Positions 18,132 through 28,359 are shown, counted from the first letter of the stretch. The stretch: DNA of 64,000 bases from Aliiroseovarius zhejiangensis (GCF_014656375.1 NZ_BNCH01000004.1:62001-126000); one strand, 5' to 3'. Program-made: numbers and translations. Notes: generated by a model not told the origin, from the sequence alone.

Positions 18132-19247
18132 ATGGGAATTCTTGATTTTCTGACGGGCGAGTTCATCGACGTCATTCACTGGGTGGATGACACCCGCGAC
18201 ACGATGGTCTGGCGTTTCGAACGGGAAGGCCACGAGATCAAGTATGGCGCCAAGCTGACCGTCCGCGAAGGGCAGGCCGCCGTGTTTGTGCATGAAGGCC
18301 AGTTGGCGGATGTGTTCACCCCCGGCCTTTACATGCTGGAAACCAACAATGTGCCGATCCTGACCACGATCAATCACTGGGATCATGGCTTCAAGTCTCC
18401 GTTCAAGTCCGAGATCTATTTCGTCAACACGACGCGGTTCAATGACCTGAAATGGGGCACCAAAAACCCCATCATGCTGCGCGACCCCGAGTTTGGACCG
18501 ACCCGCATCCGCGCCTTCGGCACCTATAGCGTACGCGTGTCAGACCCGGCCAAGTTTTTGGTCGAAATCGTCGGCACGGACGGCGAGTTCACGATGGACG
18601 AGATCAGCTATCAGATCCGCAACATCATCGTGCAGGCCTTCAGCCGTGTGATTGCGGGTGCGGGCATCCCGGTTCTGGACATGGCCGCCAACACCGCCGA
18701 TCTGGGGGCCCTGATCGCCACCGAGATTTCGGGCATCGTGGCAGAATACGGGCTGATCATTCCCGAGTTCTATATCGAAAACATCTCGCTGCCCCCTGCG
18801 GTCGAAGCAGCGTTGGACAAACGCACCTCGATGGGGGTTGCGGGCGATCTTGGGGCGTTCACGCAATATTCCGCGGCCGAAGCCATGACCGCTGCGGCGC
18901 AAAACCCGTCCGGTGGCGGCGGCATGGGCGCTGGCCTTGGCATGGGCATGGGCATGGCGATGGCCGGGCAAATGGCGCAGTCCGGGTCGTGGGGCGCGGC
19001 CCCGGCGCCCTCTGCGCCGCAAACGCCCCCACCGCCACCGGTGGAACATGTCTGGCACATTGCCGACAACGGCGAGACAAAAGGGCCGTTTTCCAAGGCC
19101 GCTTTGGGCCGCATGGCAGCGTCTGGAGGTCTGACGCGTGACACGTATGTCTGGACACCCGGGCAGGATGGCTGGATGCGGGCCGACGAGGTGGCGGAAC
19201 TGGCACAGCTTTTCACCGTCATGCCACCCCCGCCGCCCGGCACCTGA
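18132..19247 (+). CDS. SPFH (band-7) protein with C-terminal GYF_2 domain
   Basis: The 371-residue product has an SPFH/virion-core-like domain (~20-245; VREGQAAVFVHEGQLADVF, FKSEIYFVNTTRFNDLKWGT, IRAFGTYSVRV). A flexible Gly/Met-rich then Pro-rich linker covers ~258-300 (GMGAGLGMGMGMAMAG). A GYF_2 domain covers ~308-365 (HVWHIADNGETKGPFS, GWMRADEVAELAQLF). This architecture matches B. subtilis YdjI-type proteins, SPFH scaffolds of PspA-linked envelope stress modules. There is no signal peptide or transmembrane helix, so it is probably a cytosolic-face scaffold. GYF_2 domains usually bind proline-rich or membrane partners. A GGGAGCG ribosome site is present. Confidence 0.9.
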   Translation: MGILDFLTGEFIDVIHWVDDTRDTMVWRFEREGHEIKYGAKLTVREGQAAVFVHEGQLADVFTPGLYMLETNNVPILTTINHWDHGFKSPFKSEIYFVNTTRFNDLKWGTKNPIMLRDPEFGPTRIRAFGTYSVRVSDPAKFLVEIVGTDGEFTMDEISYQIRNIIVQAFSRVIAGAGIPVLDMAANTADLGALIATEISGIVAEYGLIIPEFYIENISLPPAVEAALDKRTSMGVAGDLGAFTQYSAAEAMTAAAQNPSGGGGMGAGLGMGMGMAMAGQMAQSGSWGAAPAPSAPQTPPPPPVEHVWHIADNGETKGPFSKAALGRMAASGGLTRDTYVWTPGQDGWMRADEVAELAQLFTVMPPPPPGT

Positions 19248-19310
19248 TTGCCCCGGCGGCGCACGCGCCGCCCACCCTTCTCAACCGCCTGAAAGACGAG
19301 GCTGCCCCGG

Positions 19311-20426
19311 ATGGCCTATCCGCGTGAAGACACTCAAGCGCCGCTGGAAGAGCACCGCTTCCCTTGCGACCAATGCGGGGCGGATCTGCGCTTCGATCCC
19401 GAACGGAACCTGTTGACCTGCGACCACTGCGGGAACCAGCAGCCGATCGAGGACCGGCCCGTCGCAGTCCCCGTCATCCGCGAGCTTGACCTGAAACGTG
19501 CCCTGTCCCAGCAATTGCCGGACACCGAGACCGAGGTCACGCGGATTTTGACCTGCCCCAACTGCGCGGCCCTGATCGAGTTTGATGGCGACACCCATGC
19601 CACCGAATGCCCGTTCTGCGCCACACCCGTTGTGACCGACACCGGCACCCATCGAAGGTTCAAGCCCAAGGGGCTTGCCCCGTTCGAAATCCGCGAACGC
19701 GACGCTCATAAGGCCATGACCGATTGGCTGGGGCAGCTCTGGTTCGCGCCAAACGGGTTGCGTGAATATGCCCGAAAAGGGCGGCGCATGACCGGGATCT
19801 ATGTGCCCTACTGGACCTTCGATGCCGACACCCGCACCACCTATAGCGGCCAGCGCGGGACGGTGCATGAACGTGTGCGCACGGTCACGGTCAACGGGGA
19901 AAGACGGCAGAAACGTTCGCAAACGGTCAGGTGGCAATCGGTTTCAGGGCGCGTCGCGCGGGTTTTTGACGATGTTCTTGTGCTGGCCTCTCGCGGATTG
20001 CCAAAGACATATACCGACGCGCTGGAGCCGTGGGACTTGTCGCGGCTGGAACCGTATCGACCCGAATACCTCGCAGGGTTCCAGGCCGAAGGCTACACCG
20101 TCGATCTGGAACAGGGGTTCTCGGAAGCCCGCGACTACATGAACCGCATCATTTTGCGGGACGTGAAGTTCGACATCGGCGGGGATCGCCAACGCGTGAC
20201 CTCGATGGACACCAAGACCTCGGACGTGACCTTCAAGCATATCCTCTTGCCGGTCTGGCTGGCGGCCTATAAATACCGCGGCAAAACCTACCGCTTTGTG
20301 GTGAACGGGCAAAATGGGCGTGTGCAGGGCGAGCGGCCTTATTCGGCATGGAAGATCGCGATGGCGGTCATTTTGGGGCTGATCGTCGCCGGGATCATCG
20401 GCTATGTGTCGGCCCAAAGCCAATAG
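19311..20426 (+). CDS. Double zinc-ribbon, membrane-anchored protein
   Basis: The 371-residue product has two tandem zinc ribbons at the N-terminus (FPCDQCGADLRF / LTCDHCGNQQ and LTCPNCAALIEF / ATECPFCATPVV). A large soluble region of ~100-330 carries YVPYWTFDADTRTTYSGQRG and related blocks, and a single C-terminal helix (WKIAMAVILGLIVAGIIGYV) acts as a tail anchor. Such proteins are often mislabelled as PriA-like helicases because of the ribbons; no helicase motif is present. Zinc-ribbon/TM proteins accompany SPFH proteins in B. subtilis ydjFGHI-type loci. It closes the cluster; the nitroreductase follows after 9 bp and may be a passenger. Confidence 0.85.
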   Translation: MAYPREDTQAPLEEHRFPCDQCGADLRFDPERNLLTCDHCGNQQPIEDRPVAVPVIRELDLKRALSQQLPDTETEVTRILTCPNCAALIEFDGDTHATECPFCATPVVTDTGTHRRFKPKGLAPFEIRERDAHKAMTDWLGQLWFAPNGLREYARKGRRMTGIYVPYWTFDADTRTTYSGQRGTVHERVRTVTVNGERRQKRSQTVRWQSVSGRVARVFDDVLVLASRGLPKTYTDALEPWDLSRLEPYRPEYLAGFQAEGYTVDLEQGFSEARDYMNRIILRDVKFDIGGDRQRVTSMDTKTSDVTFKHILLPVWLAAYKYRGKTYRFVVNGQNGRVQGERPYSAWKIAMAVILGLIVAGIIGYVSAQSQ

Positions 20427-20435
20427 GGACAGACC

Positions 20436-21119
20436 ATGCAATATGATGACTTCAACGCGCTGCTGGGCGCCCGGCATTCCTGCCGTGGGTTCAAGCCTGA
20501 CCCCGTGCCGGCTGAGTACATCACGCAGATCCTGACCGCCGCCCAGAAGGTGCCAAGCTGGTGCAACGCGCAACCTTGGCAGGTCGACATCACGGTGGGA
20601 GCGCAAACCGACCGGCTGCGCAAGGCGCTTTATGACCATGCGATGACCGCGCCCCAAACCCCCGATGTGAGCTGGCCCAGCGCCTATACCGGCGCGCATC
20701 AATCCCGGCGCAAGCGGTGTGGCTTGCAGCTGTATGATGCCGTAGGCGTAGCGCGCGGCGACAGGCAGGCCTCGGCCAGACAGATGCTGGAAAACTTCCA
20801 CCTGTTCGGCGCACCCTGCTTTGCGCTGCTGACTGCCCCGGCCGAACTTGGCCCCTATGCCTATCTGGATTGCGGCGGGTTCATCACCGGCTTCACCCTT
20901 GCCGCCACGTCGCTTGGCATCGCCTCGATCCCGCAGGCGGCGGTGGCGGCCTATGCCCCGTTTCTGCGCGATTGGTTCAGCCTGCCCGACGATCGGGTGA
21001 TCCTGTGCGGAATCTCGTTCGGTTATGGGGATGACGCACATCCCGCAAATCAATTTCGCACCGCCCGCGCACCGTTGGCTGAATGGGTGCGCCTGCACAG
21101 AGAAGAGGACCAATCATGA
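20436..21119 (+). CDS. Nitroreductase family FMN oxidoreductase
   Basis: The 227-residue protein belongs to the nitroreductase/FMN reductase superfamily. Seen features are [16 protein letters not shown] (FMN phosphate-binding Arg-His-Ser region), [14 protein letters not shown], and the C-terminal [15 protein letters not shown] and [14 protein letters not shown]. Members reduce nitroaromatics, quinones or flavins with NAD(P)H; the physiological substrate is not readable. It overlaps dtd by 4 bp (ATGA) and follows the zinc-ribbon gene by 9 bp, so it is likely co-transcribed with one or both. Confidence 0.9.
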   Translation: MQYDDFNALLGARHSCRGFKPDPVPAEYITQILTAAQKVPSWCNAQPWQVDITVGAQTDRLRKALYDHAMTAPQTPDVSWPSAYTGAHQSRRKRCGLQLYDAVGVARGDRQASARQMLENFHLFGAPCFALLTAPAELGPYAYLDCGGFITGFTLAATSLGIASIPQAAVAAYAPFLRDWFSLPDDRVILCGISFGYGDDAHPANQFRTARAPLAEWVRLHREEDQS

Positions 21120-21553
21120 AAGCCCTGATCCAACGCGTCAGCGAAGCCGCCGTTCACGTGGATGGCAACCTGATCGGCCAGACCGGGCCGGGGTTGATGA
21201 TCCTTGTCTGCGCTATGGAGGGTGACAGCGAGGCCAACGCTGACGCACTGGCCGCCAAGGTCGCGAAACTGCGCATCTTCAAGGACGACGCCGGAAAGAT
21301 GAACCGATCGCTTCTGGACACAGGCGGCAGCGCGCTGGTGGTCAGCCAGTTCACATTGGCCGCAGACACCTCACGCGGGAACCGTCCGGGGTTTTCCACC
21401 GCCGCCCCGCCTGCCGAGGGTGAACGGCTCTACAACCGTTTCGCAGGCGCCCTGCGCAGGCTTGGCATCGCCACCGAACAGGGCCAGTTCGGGGCGGATA
21501 TGAAGGTCTCGCTGGTGAATGACGGGCCGGTGACGATCTGGATGGAGGTCTAG
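21116..21553 (+). CDS. dtd: D-aminoacyl-tRNA deacylase
   Basis: DTD hydrolyses D-amino acids (and mischarged glycine) from tRNA in the cytoplasm, enforcing homochirality. The 145-residue length is standard. It shows the two signature motifs: [20 protein letters not shown], which includes the SQFTL motif, and [14 protein letters not shown], which includes the NxGPxT motif. The start at 21116 overlaps the preceding stop (ATGA). It is convergent with the ghrA-like gene, only 12 bp apart. Confidence 0.97.
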   Translation: MKALIQRVSEAAVHVDGNLIGQTGPGLMILVCAMEGDSEANADALAAKVAKLRIFKDDAGKMNRSLLDTGGSALVVSQFTLAADTSRGNRPGFSTAAPPAEGERLYNRFAGALRRLGIATEQGQFGADMKVSLVNDGPVTIWMEV

Positions 21554-21565
21554 GCGCACGAGGCC

Positions 21566-22498
21566 TCAGTAACCCGCATCACGATCCACAAGATGCAAAA
21601 GCGGCTCGCCGGCCTCGGACCGGCGGATGTTTTCCGCCACCACGCGGGCGGCGGAAGACGGGCGGGTGTCGGCGGCGATATGCGGCGTGACCGTCACATT
21701 CGGATGGGTCCAGAAAGGATGATCGTCGGGCAAGGGTTCGACCCGGAACACATCAAGCGTGGCATGGGCGACCTGCCCGCTGTCCAGCGCGGCCAGCAAG
21801 GCCTGATCGTCGATCAGCGGTCCGCGCCCCGGATTGATGATGACCGCCCCCTTGGGCAGCCAGCCCAGACGCTCGGCGTTTAGAATGTTCTCGGTCGCCT
21901 GGGTCTTGGGCAGAAGCAACACCACGATCTCGGCCTGCGCCAGCACTGTCCGCAGCCCCTCGTCCCCGCTGTGACAGTCGATGCCCGCGATGTCCTTCGG
22001 GCGGCGGCTCCAGCCACAGACCTTGAAATTCAACGCCCGCAGCGCCTGAGCGGCCGCACTGCCCAGCGCGCCAAGCCCCAGCACCGCCACCGTCCGGTCC
22101 CGTGCAAGCGGCGGTGCGGGCTGGTGCCAGATCGGGTCGGTCCGGTGGATGTACCGATCCAGCCCCAGATGGTGACGCAGAACCTGGCCCGTAACCCATT
22201 CGGTCATGCCTTCGGTCAACCCGTCATCAACCATGCGCGTATAGGGCTGGGTCAAGGTTGGGTTCCCCACCACTTTCTCGACCCCCGCCCACAGGCCCAG
22301 CACGGCTTTGGCACCAGTGAAGGGTGCAAAATCCTGCACCTTCCCATTTGGCGCATAAACGATGTAGTCGACTTGCGCCGGGGGCAGGTCGCAGGACAGG
22401 GTCGCGTCCAACCCATGTTCCGCCAACGCCTGCGCCAGCGCGACCTCATAGACCGGCCACAACTTTTCATTGCCAGCATAAAGGACATTCACGCTCAT
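21566..22498 (-). CDS. ghrA: Glyoxylate/hydroxypyruvate reductase A-like dehydrogenase
   Basis: The 310-residue NAD(P)-dependent D-2-hydroxyacid dehydrogenase belongs to the GhrA subgroup, which reduces glyoxylate and hydroxypyruvate. The nucleotide-binding glycines are in VAVLGLGALGSAAAQAL. The catalytic Arg is in NPGRGPLID, the Glu in VEPLPDDHPFW and the His in TPHIAADTRP. The ATG at 22498 overlaps the rodA stop (ATGA), so it is translationally coupled to the elongasome operon, an unusual neighbour. A much longer frame continues upstream to 23077 inside rodA, but the overlapping ATG is the credible start. Confidence 0.88.
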   Translation of the reverse strand: MSVNVLYAGNEKLWPVYEVALAQALAEHGLDATLSCDLPPAQVDYIVYAPNGKVQDFAPFTGAKAVLGLWAGVEKVVGNPTLTQPYTRMVDDGLTEGMTEWVTGQVLRHHLGLDRYIHRTDPIWHQPAPPLARDRTVAVLGLGALGSAAAQALRALNFKVCGWSRRPKDIAGIDCHSGDEGLRTVLAQAEIVVLLLPKTQATENILNAERLGWLPKGAVIINPGRGPLIDDQALLAALDSGQVAHATLDVFRVEPLPDDHPFWTHPNVTVTPHIAADTRPSSAARVVAENIRRSEAGEPLLHLVDRDAGY

Positions 22499-23643
22499 CT
22501 TTTCTGCCTGGCCCGATGCACATGCGCGCTTTGCACCAATCCGAAACCCACCAGCAGAACCAGCATTGCCGACCCGCCATAGCTGACCAGCGGCAGGGGC
22601 ACGCCCACCACCGGGGCAAGGCCCATGACCATCGACATGTTCACCGCAAAGAACAGAAAGAACGTCACCGCCACCCCAAGGATCAGAAGCGAGCTGAACC
22701 GGTCCTTGTTCTGCAGCGCAGATGCTATGCAAAAGGCAAGGATCAGCACGTAGAGCGCCAGAAGGGATACGCCACCAACGAACCCAAGCTCTTCCGCCAG
22801 CGTTGTGAAGATGAAGTCGGTCTGTTTTTCCGGCAGGAAGTTCAGGCGCGACTGCGTGCCCTGCATGAAACCCCGCCCGGTCCAGCCCCCCGACCCCAGC
22901 GCGATCTTGGACTGGGTGATGTGATAGCCCGCCCCCAAGGGGTCGGACGACGGGTCCAGAAACGTGTCGATGCGGCGGTATTGATAGTCTTTCAGCAACT
23001 GCCAGTCGGTGCCGCGCGACATGAAGACGGACGTGACCAGCCCGACCCCGGCGGCGATCACCGCCCCGAAATACCACAGACTGACCCCGGCCAGGAACAT
23101 GATCGCCCCACCCCCGGCCAACAGCAGGATCGAGGTGCCAAGGTCGGGCTGCTTGAGCACCAGCGCCGTGGGCAGAAGGATCAGGATGATCGGCAACAGA
23201 ACCCAGAACGGGCGCGACACTTTCTTGATGTCCAGCCAGTCGTAATAAGCCGCGAGGATCATCACCAACGTGATTTTTGACAGTTCGGAGGGTTGCAGAC
23301 GCATGAACCCCAGATCAATCCAGCGTTGTGCGCCCATGCCGGTGGCGCCGATGAATTCAACCAGGATCAGAAGGATCAGCGACAGGATGTATCCAAGCCC
23401 CGCCATGTTCCGCCAAAACCAGATCGGCACCATCGCGATGGCGAACATCAGCGCCATGCCCAAGGCAAACCGCTTCATCTGCGCCGCGGCCCACGGCTCC
23501 ATGCTGCCACCGGCGACAGAATAGAGCATCAAGAAGCCCATCGCCGCCACCGCCGTCAGAAGCAACACAAGGAACCAGTTGATATACAACACCTTGCGCA
23601 GACCGGCCGGCACGACCTTTACGTTATATTCCAGATAACTCAT
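22495..23643 (-). CDS. rodA: Rod-shape peptidoglycan polymerase RodA (SEDS)
   Basis: The 382-residue polytopic SEDS-family glycosyltransferase polymerises lipid II glycan strands along the lateral wall with PBP2. It shows the SEDS blocks QRWIDLGFMRLQPSELSKI, LKQPDLGTSILLL, GWTGRGFMQGTQSRLNFLPE (active loop), FIFTTLAEELGFVGG, and VPLPLVSYGGSAML near the end. It overlaps mrdA by 4 bp upstream and the ghrA-like gene by 4 bp downstream. The length and motifs look intact. Confidence 0.97.
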   Translation of the reverse strand: MSYLEYNVKVVPAGLRKVLYINWFLVLLLTAVAAMGFLMLYSVAGGSMEPWAAAQMKRFALGMALMFAIAMVPIWFWRNMAGLGYILSLILLILVEFIGATGMGAQRWIDLGFMRLQPSELSKITLVMILAAYYDWLDIKKVSRPFWVLLPIILILLPTALVLKQPDLGTSILLLAGGGAIMFLAGVSLWYFGAVIAAGVGLVTSVFMSRGTDWQLLKDYQYRRIDTFLDPSSDPLGAGYHITQSKIALGSGGWTGRGFMQGTQSRLNFLPEKQTDFIFTTLAEELGFVGGVSLLALYVLILAFCIASALQNKDRFSSLLILGVAVTFFLFFAVNMSMVMGLAPVVGVPLPLVSYGGSAMLVLLVGFGLVQSAHVHRARQKR

Positions 23644-25595
23644 GCCTGATCGCTCTGTTCGGTGAAACGTTCTGCGGGCGGGCGGCTCAGCATTTCCTCG
23701 ATATCGCGCTGGCGCGACCGGATGGTGCCGCGCTGGCTGGACGGATAGGCTTCCAGCGGCGGTTCACCCTCATAGACAGTTTGCAGCAGAATATCGCGCG
23801 CAATCGGAGCGGCTGCCTTGGACCCTCCGCCGCCATGCTCAACCACCACGGACACCGCGTAACGCGGTGCTTCGGCAGGGGCGTAGCAGACGAACAACGC
23901 GTGGTCGCGCCGGTTCCACGGCAGGTCTTCGTTGCGGGTGACACCGCGTGCGCGTTCGGCCTTGGTGATGTTGCGGACCTGACTTGTGCCGGTCTTGCCG
24001 GCCATGCGCAACCCTTCGGCCACGATCTTCGAACGCCCCGCAGTGCCGCGCTTGGCGTTCACCACCTCGTACATGCCTTGCCGGATGTATCGCAGGTTTT
24101 CGGCACTTATGCCCAGCGGACCACCGTTCATCACCGGTTGTTCCACCCCGTTGATGGCACGCACAAGCCGAGGGGAAATCGCCTGACCGGTCGCAAGCCG
24201 GGCGGTCATCACCGCCAGTTGCAAGGGCGAGGCCAGAACGAACCCTTGTCCGATTCCCGCATTCAGACTGTCCCCGATGACCCAATCTGCGCCACGGGCT
24301 TCTCTTTTCCAGGCTTTGTCGGGAACAAGCCCCTGCGCGACCGCCGACAGGGGCAGGTCGTGCCGATCCCCCAGACCAAGGCGCCGCGCCATTGCCGCAA
24401 TCTTCTCGATCCCGACGCGCTGCGCGACTTCGTAGTAATAGATGTCGCAGCTTTCACGCAGGCTTTTCACCAGATCGACCTTGCCGTGCCCGACGCGCTT
24501 CCAACAGTGGAACCGTCGCTTGTGCACCTCGACATGGCCAAGGCAGTTCACGGTTTCGCCAACGCCAATCACGCCTTCTTCCAGCGCGGCCAGTGCCGTG
24601 ACCATCTTGAAGGTCGATCCGGGCGGATAGGTGCCCTGCGCCGGTTTTGCGGCCAGCGGACGATACGGATCTTCCAGAAGCGCCTTGTAATCCGACCCTG
24701 AAATGCCGCGCACGAACTTGTTGGGGTCAAAGGACGGTGTCGACCCGATGGCAAGCACGTCACCTGTTTGCGTGTCCATCACGACAGCGGCTGCGCTTTC
24801 GCCTGCCATCCGCGCCTGAACATAGGCCTGAAGGTCGGCATCGACCGTCAGCTGGATATTGTCCCCCGCCTGCCCTTCCTCGCGCCCCAGTTCGCGCATT
24901 TCGCGCCCGACGGCGTTCACTTCGACCTCGCGCGTGCCGGCTGACCCGCGCAGAGACATCTCCAGCTTGGCCTCGACCCCGCTTTTACCGATCTGGAACC
25001 GTGGAATTTGCAACAGCGGGTCCGGGTCTTCCAGCTTGCTCAGGTCATAATCCGACACCGGCCCGACATAGCCGACCACATGCGCGAAATCAGATGCACG
25101 GGGATAGATGCGCGACAGCCCGACCTCGGGCGTGATGCCGGGCAGGACGGGGGCATTGATCGCCACCTCGGCCACGTCTTCCCAGGCCACGCGATCCGCA
25201 ACCGTGACCGGCACGAAGGAACTGCGCCGCTTCATTTCGGACAGGATCCGCGCGACCTCGTCATCCTCGATCCAGACGATTTTACGCAGCCGTGCCAACA
25301 CCTTGGCCGGATCGCCCGCGTCCTCACGCACCAAAACGATACGATAGTTCTGTTCGTTTCCCGCGATCAGCTTGCCATTGCGGTCATGGATCATGCCACG
25401 GGCAGGCGGGATCAGTTGGAACTTGATGCGGTTTTCTTCGGCAAGTGTGCGGTATTCCTCGGTCTGGTCGACCTGCATGAAGCGCATCCGCCCCACCAGC
25501 AATGCGGCGAACGAGACCTGCAAGCCCCCCAGAACAAGCCCCCGCCGGGTGATGCCCCGGGCGCTTTTCTCGGTATCAATCGGTGATCGCTTCAT
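23640..25595 (-). CDS. mrdA: Penicillin-binding protein 2 (elongation transpeptidase)
   Basis: PBP2 is the monofunctional class B transpeptidase of the elongasome, crosslinking peptidoglycan in the periplasm with RodA. The 651-residue protein has a cytoplasmic head, one N-terminal helix (~18-38), a PBP dimerisation domain with the HVVGYVGPVSDYDL block, and a transpeptidase domain. The active-site motifs are YPPGSTFKMV (SxxK), RESCDIYYYE (SxD in place of SxN) and MAGKTGTSQV (KTG). It shares 4 bp overlaps with both neighbours (mreD and rodA). A polar tail follows the catalytic domain. Confidence 0.96.
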   Translation of the reverse strand: MKRSPIDTEKSARGITRRGLVLGGLQVSFAALLVGRMRFMQVDQTEEYRTLAEENRIKFQLIPPARGMIHDRNGKLIAGNEQNYRIVLVREDAGDPAKVLARLRKIVWIEDDEVARILSEMKRRSSFVPVTVADRVAWEDVAEVAINAPVLPGITPEVGLSRIYPRASDFAHVVGYVGPVSDYDLSKLEDPDPLLQIPRFQIGKSGVEAKLEMSLRGSAGTREVEVNAVGREMRELGREEGQAGDNIQLTVDADLQAYVQARMAGESAAAVVMDTQTGDVLAIGSTPSFDPNKFVRGISGSDYKALLEDPYRPLAAKPAQGTYPPGSTFKMVTALAALEEGVIGVGETVNCLGHVEVHKRRFHCWKRVGHGKVDLVKSLRESCDIYYYEVAQRVGIEKIAAMARRLGLGDRHDLPLSAVAQGLVPDKAWKREARGADWVIGDSLNAGIGQGFVLASPLQLAVMTARLATGQAISPRLVRAINGVEQPVMNGGPLGISAENLRYIRQGMYEVVNAKRGTAGRSKIVAEGLRMAGKTGTSQVRNITKAERARGVTRNEDLPWNRRDHALFVCYAPAEAPRYAVSVVVEHGGGGSKAAAPIARDILLQTVYEGEPPLEAYPSSQRGTIRSRQRDIEEMLSRPPAERFTEQSDQA

Positions 25596-26131
25596 GACGC
25601 CTGCCTTGTAATTGCATCGTCGCCGGGTTGCAGTTTTTCCACACCCAGCAGAAAGACCGATACGAACACCACCAGCGGATAGGCCAGGGCCGTCGAAATC
25701 AACTGCAGCAACTCACGACCGAAGGGCACCTGATCCACAAAAAACACTGCCAACAGGATACGCTGCCCCACCAGCATTGCAAACAGGGTCATGACGACAA
25801 GCCCCCATTCGACAAGGAAATGCCGTTCACGCAGACCGGATTCGCGACGGCGCAAGAACTCGGACCCGGCCACGACCATCAGTGGCCAGACGCCGGGCAC
25901 GCGCAGTAACAGCATGTCCAAGAGAAAAAACAGGATCGCCACCAGCAGAACCGGCACATAGTCAGGGCGGCGCAGCACCCAGGCAAAGGTAAAAGCCAAC
26001 AGAATGTCGGGGCCGGGAAACCGCCCCGGCGTCAGGTCGATCGGCAACAGGCGTGCGAACAAGACCACCGCAGCAATAAATACGAGCACGAGCGAAAACA
26101 GCCAGCGCATCAAGGTCAGGTGGTCGGTCAT
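25592..26131 (-). CDS. mreD: Rod-shape determining protein MreD
   Basis: The 179-residue polytopic membrane protein has about five helices and sits in the mreB-mreC-mreD-mrdA-rodA order. Sequence conservation in MreD is low, so the call rests on hydropathy, position, the LARLLPIDLTPGRFPGPDI segment and the FLLDMLLLRVPGVWPL segment typical of the family. It connects MreC and the RodA/PBP2 pair at the inner membrane. It overlaps both mreC and mrdA by 4 bp. Confidence 0.92.
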   Translation of the reverse strand: MTDHLTLMRWLFSLVLVFIAAVVLFARLLPIDLTPGRFPGPDILLAFTFAWVLRRPDYVPVLLVAILFFLLDMLLLRVPGVWPLMVVAGSEFLRRRESGLRERHFLVEWGLVVMTLFAMLVGQRILLAVFFVDQVPFGRELLQLISTALAYPLVVFVSVFLLGVEKLQPGDDAITRQAS

Positions 26132-27078
26132 CCGCCTGTCCCCTCGCTCGCCGGGGCCTCGGTCTGTGCCTCGTCTTCGATATTCTCCGGTGCAGGGTCG
26201 GGCAGCGGCGGCAATGCAGGCGTCGACACGATCAGCGCCCCGTCATCATCCACCTTTTCGCCGGGGTGGCTGCGCAAAACCCGCAAAAACTCCAGACGTT
26301 CATAATCGGCAGACAGGCGCACCCGCAGCCTGCGGTCCGTGCCCATCGCCACATGACCCACCAGAAGCCCTGCGGGAAACACGCCCCCGTCGCCCGAGGA
26401 CACGACACGGTCGCCGGGGCGCACTTTTTCGGGGGATTCCAGAAACTCAATCGGTGGCGCGGCCGAGTTGTCGCCCACAAGCAGCGCCGTCTGACCCGAG
26501 GGCTGCACCATGATCGGCACGCGGCTGTTGCTGTCCGTCAACAGGATCACGCGGCTTGTTTTCTGCCCGACGCCCGAAATACGTCCCGCAAGGCCCAGCC
26601 CGTCCGTCGTGGCCCAACCGTCGATGATCCCGTCCCGCGCGCCGATGTTCAGAAGCACCGACTGCCGAAAGGGCGAGCCACTGTCGGTCAGCACAACGCC
26701 GGTGACATAGGACAGTTGCGCATCCAGCCTAACGTTGTTCAGGTTCAGAAGCTGCGCGTTTTCCTGCTCCAGTTGCAGCGCGGCCTCTTTCCAGGCTTTC
26801 ATCTGCTGCAACTCGCGGCGAAGCTCTTGATTTTGCTCATAGATGCGCTGGTAGGATTGAAAATCCTCAACCATTCCTACCATCTTGGTGACCGGCACCA
26901 GGGCCCAGTCGAAGCTGGGCACCACGCGGTCGACCAGATTGGCGCGGAAGCGTTCCACACGCGGGCTGTCGATGCGCCAGACAAGAAAAATCAGGAACAG
27001 GCAAAGCATCAGAATGCCCACCATCAGCCTGCGCAGCGGACGGGCATAGATGTCGCTCTGATTGCTCTTCTTTGCCAA
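26128..27078 (-). CDS. mreC: Rod-shape determining protein MreC
   Basis: The 316-residue bitopic protein has a short cytoplasmic N-terminus, one helix (~17-36) and a coiled coil (~70-110; YQRIYEQNQELRRELQQMKA). The periplasmic beta domains are recognised by GWATTDGLGLAGRISGVG, RVILLTDSNSRVPIMVQPSG and PGDRVVSSGDGGVFPAGLLV. MreC activates PBP2 and links it to MreB filaments. The C-terminal ~45 residues are acidic and proline-rich, a low-complexity tail. It overlaps mreD by 4 bp; 55 bp separate it from mreB. Confidence 0.96.
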   Translation of the reverse strand: MAKKSNQSDIYARPLRRLMVGILMLCLFLIFLVWRIDSPRVERFRANLVDRVVPSFDWALVPVTKMVGMVEDFQSYQRIYEQNQELRRELQQMKAWKEAALQLEQENAQLLNLNNVRLDAQLSYVTGVVLTDSGSPFRQSVLLNIGARDGIIDGWATTDGLGLAGRISGVGQKTSRVILLTDSNSRVPIMVQPSGQTALLVGDNSAAPPIEFLESPEKVRPGDRVVSSGDGGVFPAGLLVGHVAMGTDRRLRVRLSADYERLEFLRVLRSHPGEKVDDDGALIVSTPALPPLPDPAPENIEDEAQTEAPASEGTGG

Positions 27079-27133
27079 TATGGCCTCCGGTCACACCAGA
27101 CGAGACCAGCCCCAACCATGCGGGGCGGGCCTG

Positions 27134-28177
<1,044 letters not shown>

Positions 28178-28320
28178 CTACCCCGTTTGAATACCCTTGC
28201 CGTCCGCGATTCCCGCCCGGGTGCAGACCGAAGGATATATACGGGGCAGCAGGCGCAGGTGAAAGCCCTAATACACCCGTTCAAGCGGCTTATCGCTTAG
28301 CTGGAAAAGGGAAAACAGCC

Positions 28321-28359
28321 ATGAAACGGGCCGATTTTTCCGATCTGGTGCCGATCTAG
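28321..28359 (+). pseudogene. 12-codon fragment, possible LysR-gene 5' remnant
   Basis: An ATG at 28321 with an AAAAGGGAAAA stretch ahead encodes MKRADFSDLVPI and then stops. The wording resembles the first residues of many LysR-type regulators (MxRxDxxDLxxF), suggesting that a regulator gene was truncated when the MFS gene's 3' end came to lie here. Twelve codons are too few to be sure; chance is possible. The rest of the 28175-28355 gap shows no gene. Confidence 0.2.

Noticed and set aside
19311-20426. Zinc-ribbon protein as a PriA-like helicase
   Set aside because: It has no Walker or helicase motifs; only the zinc ribbons match, and the C-terminus is a membrane anchor.
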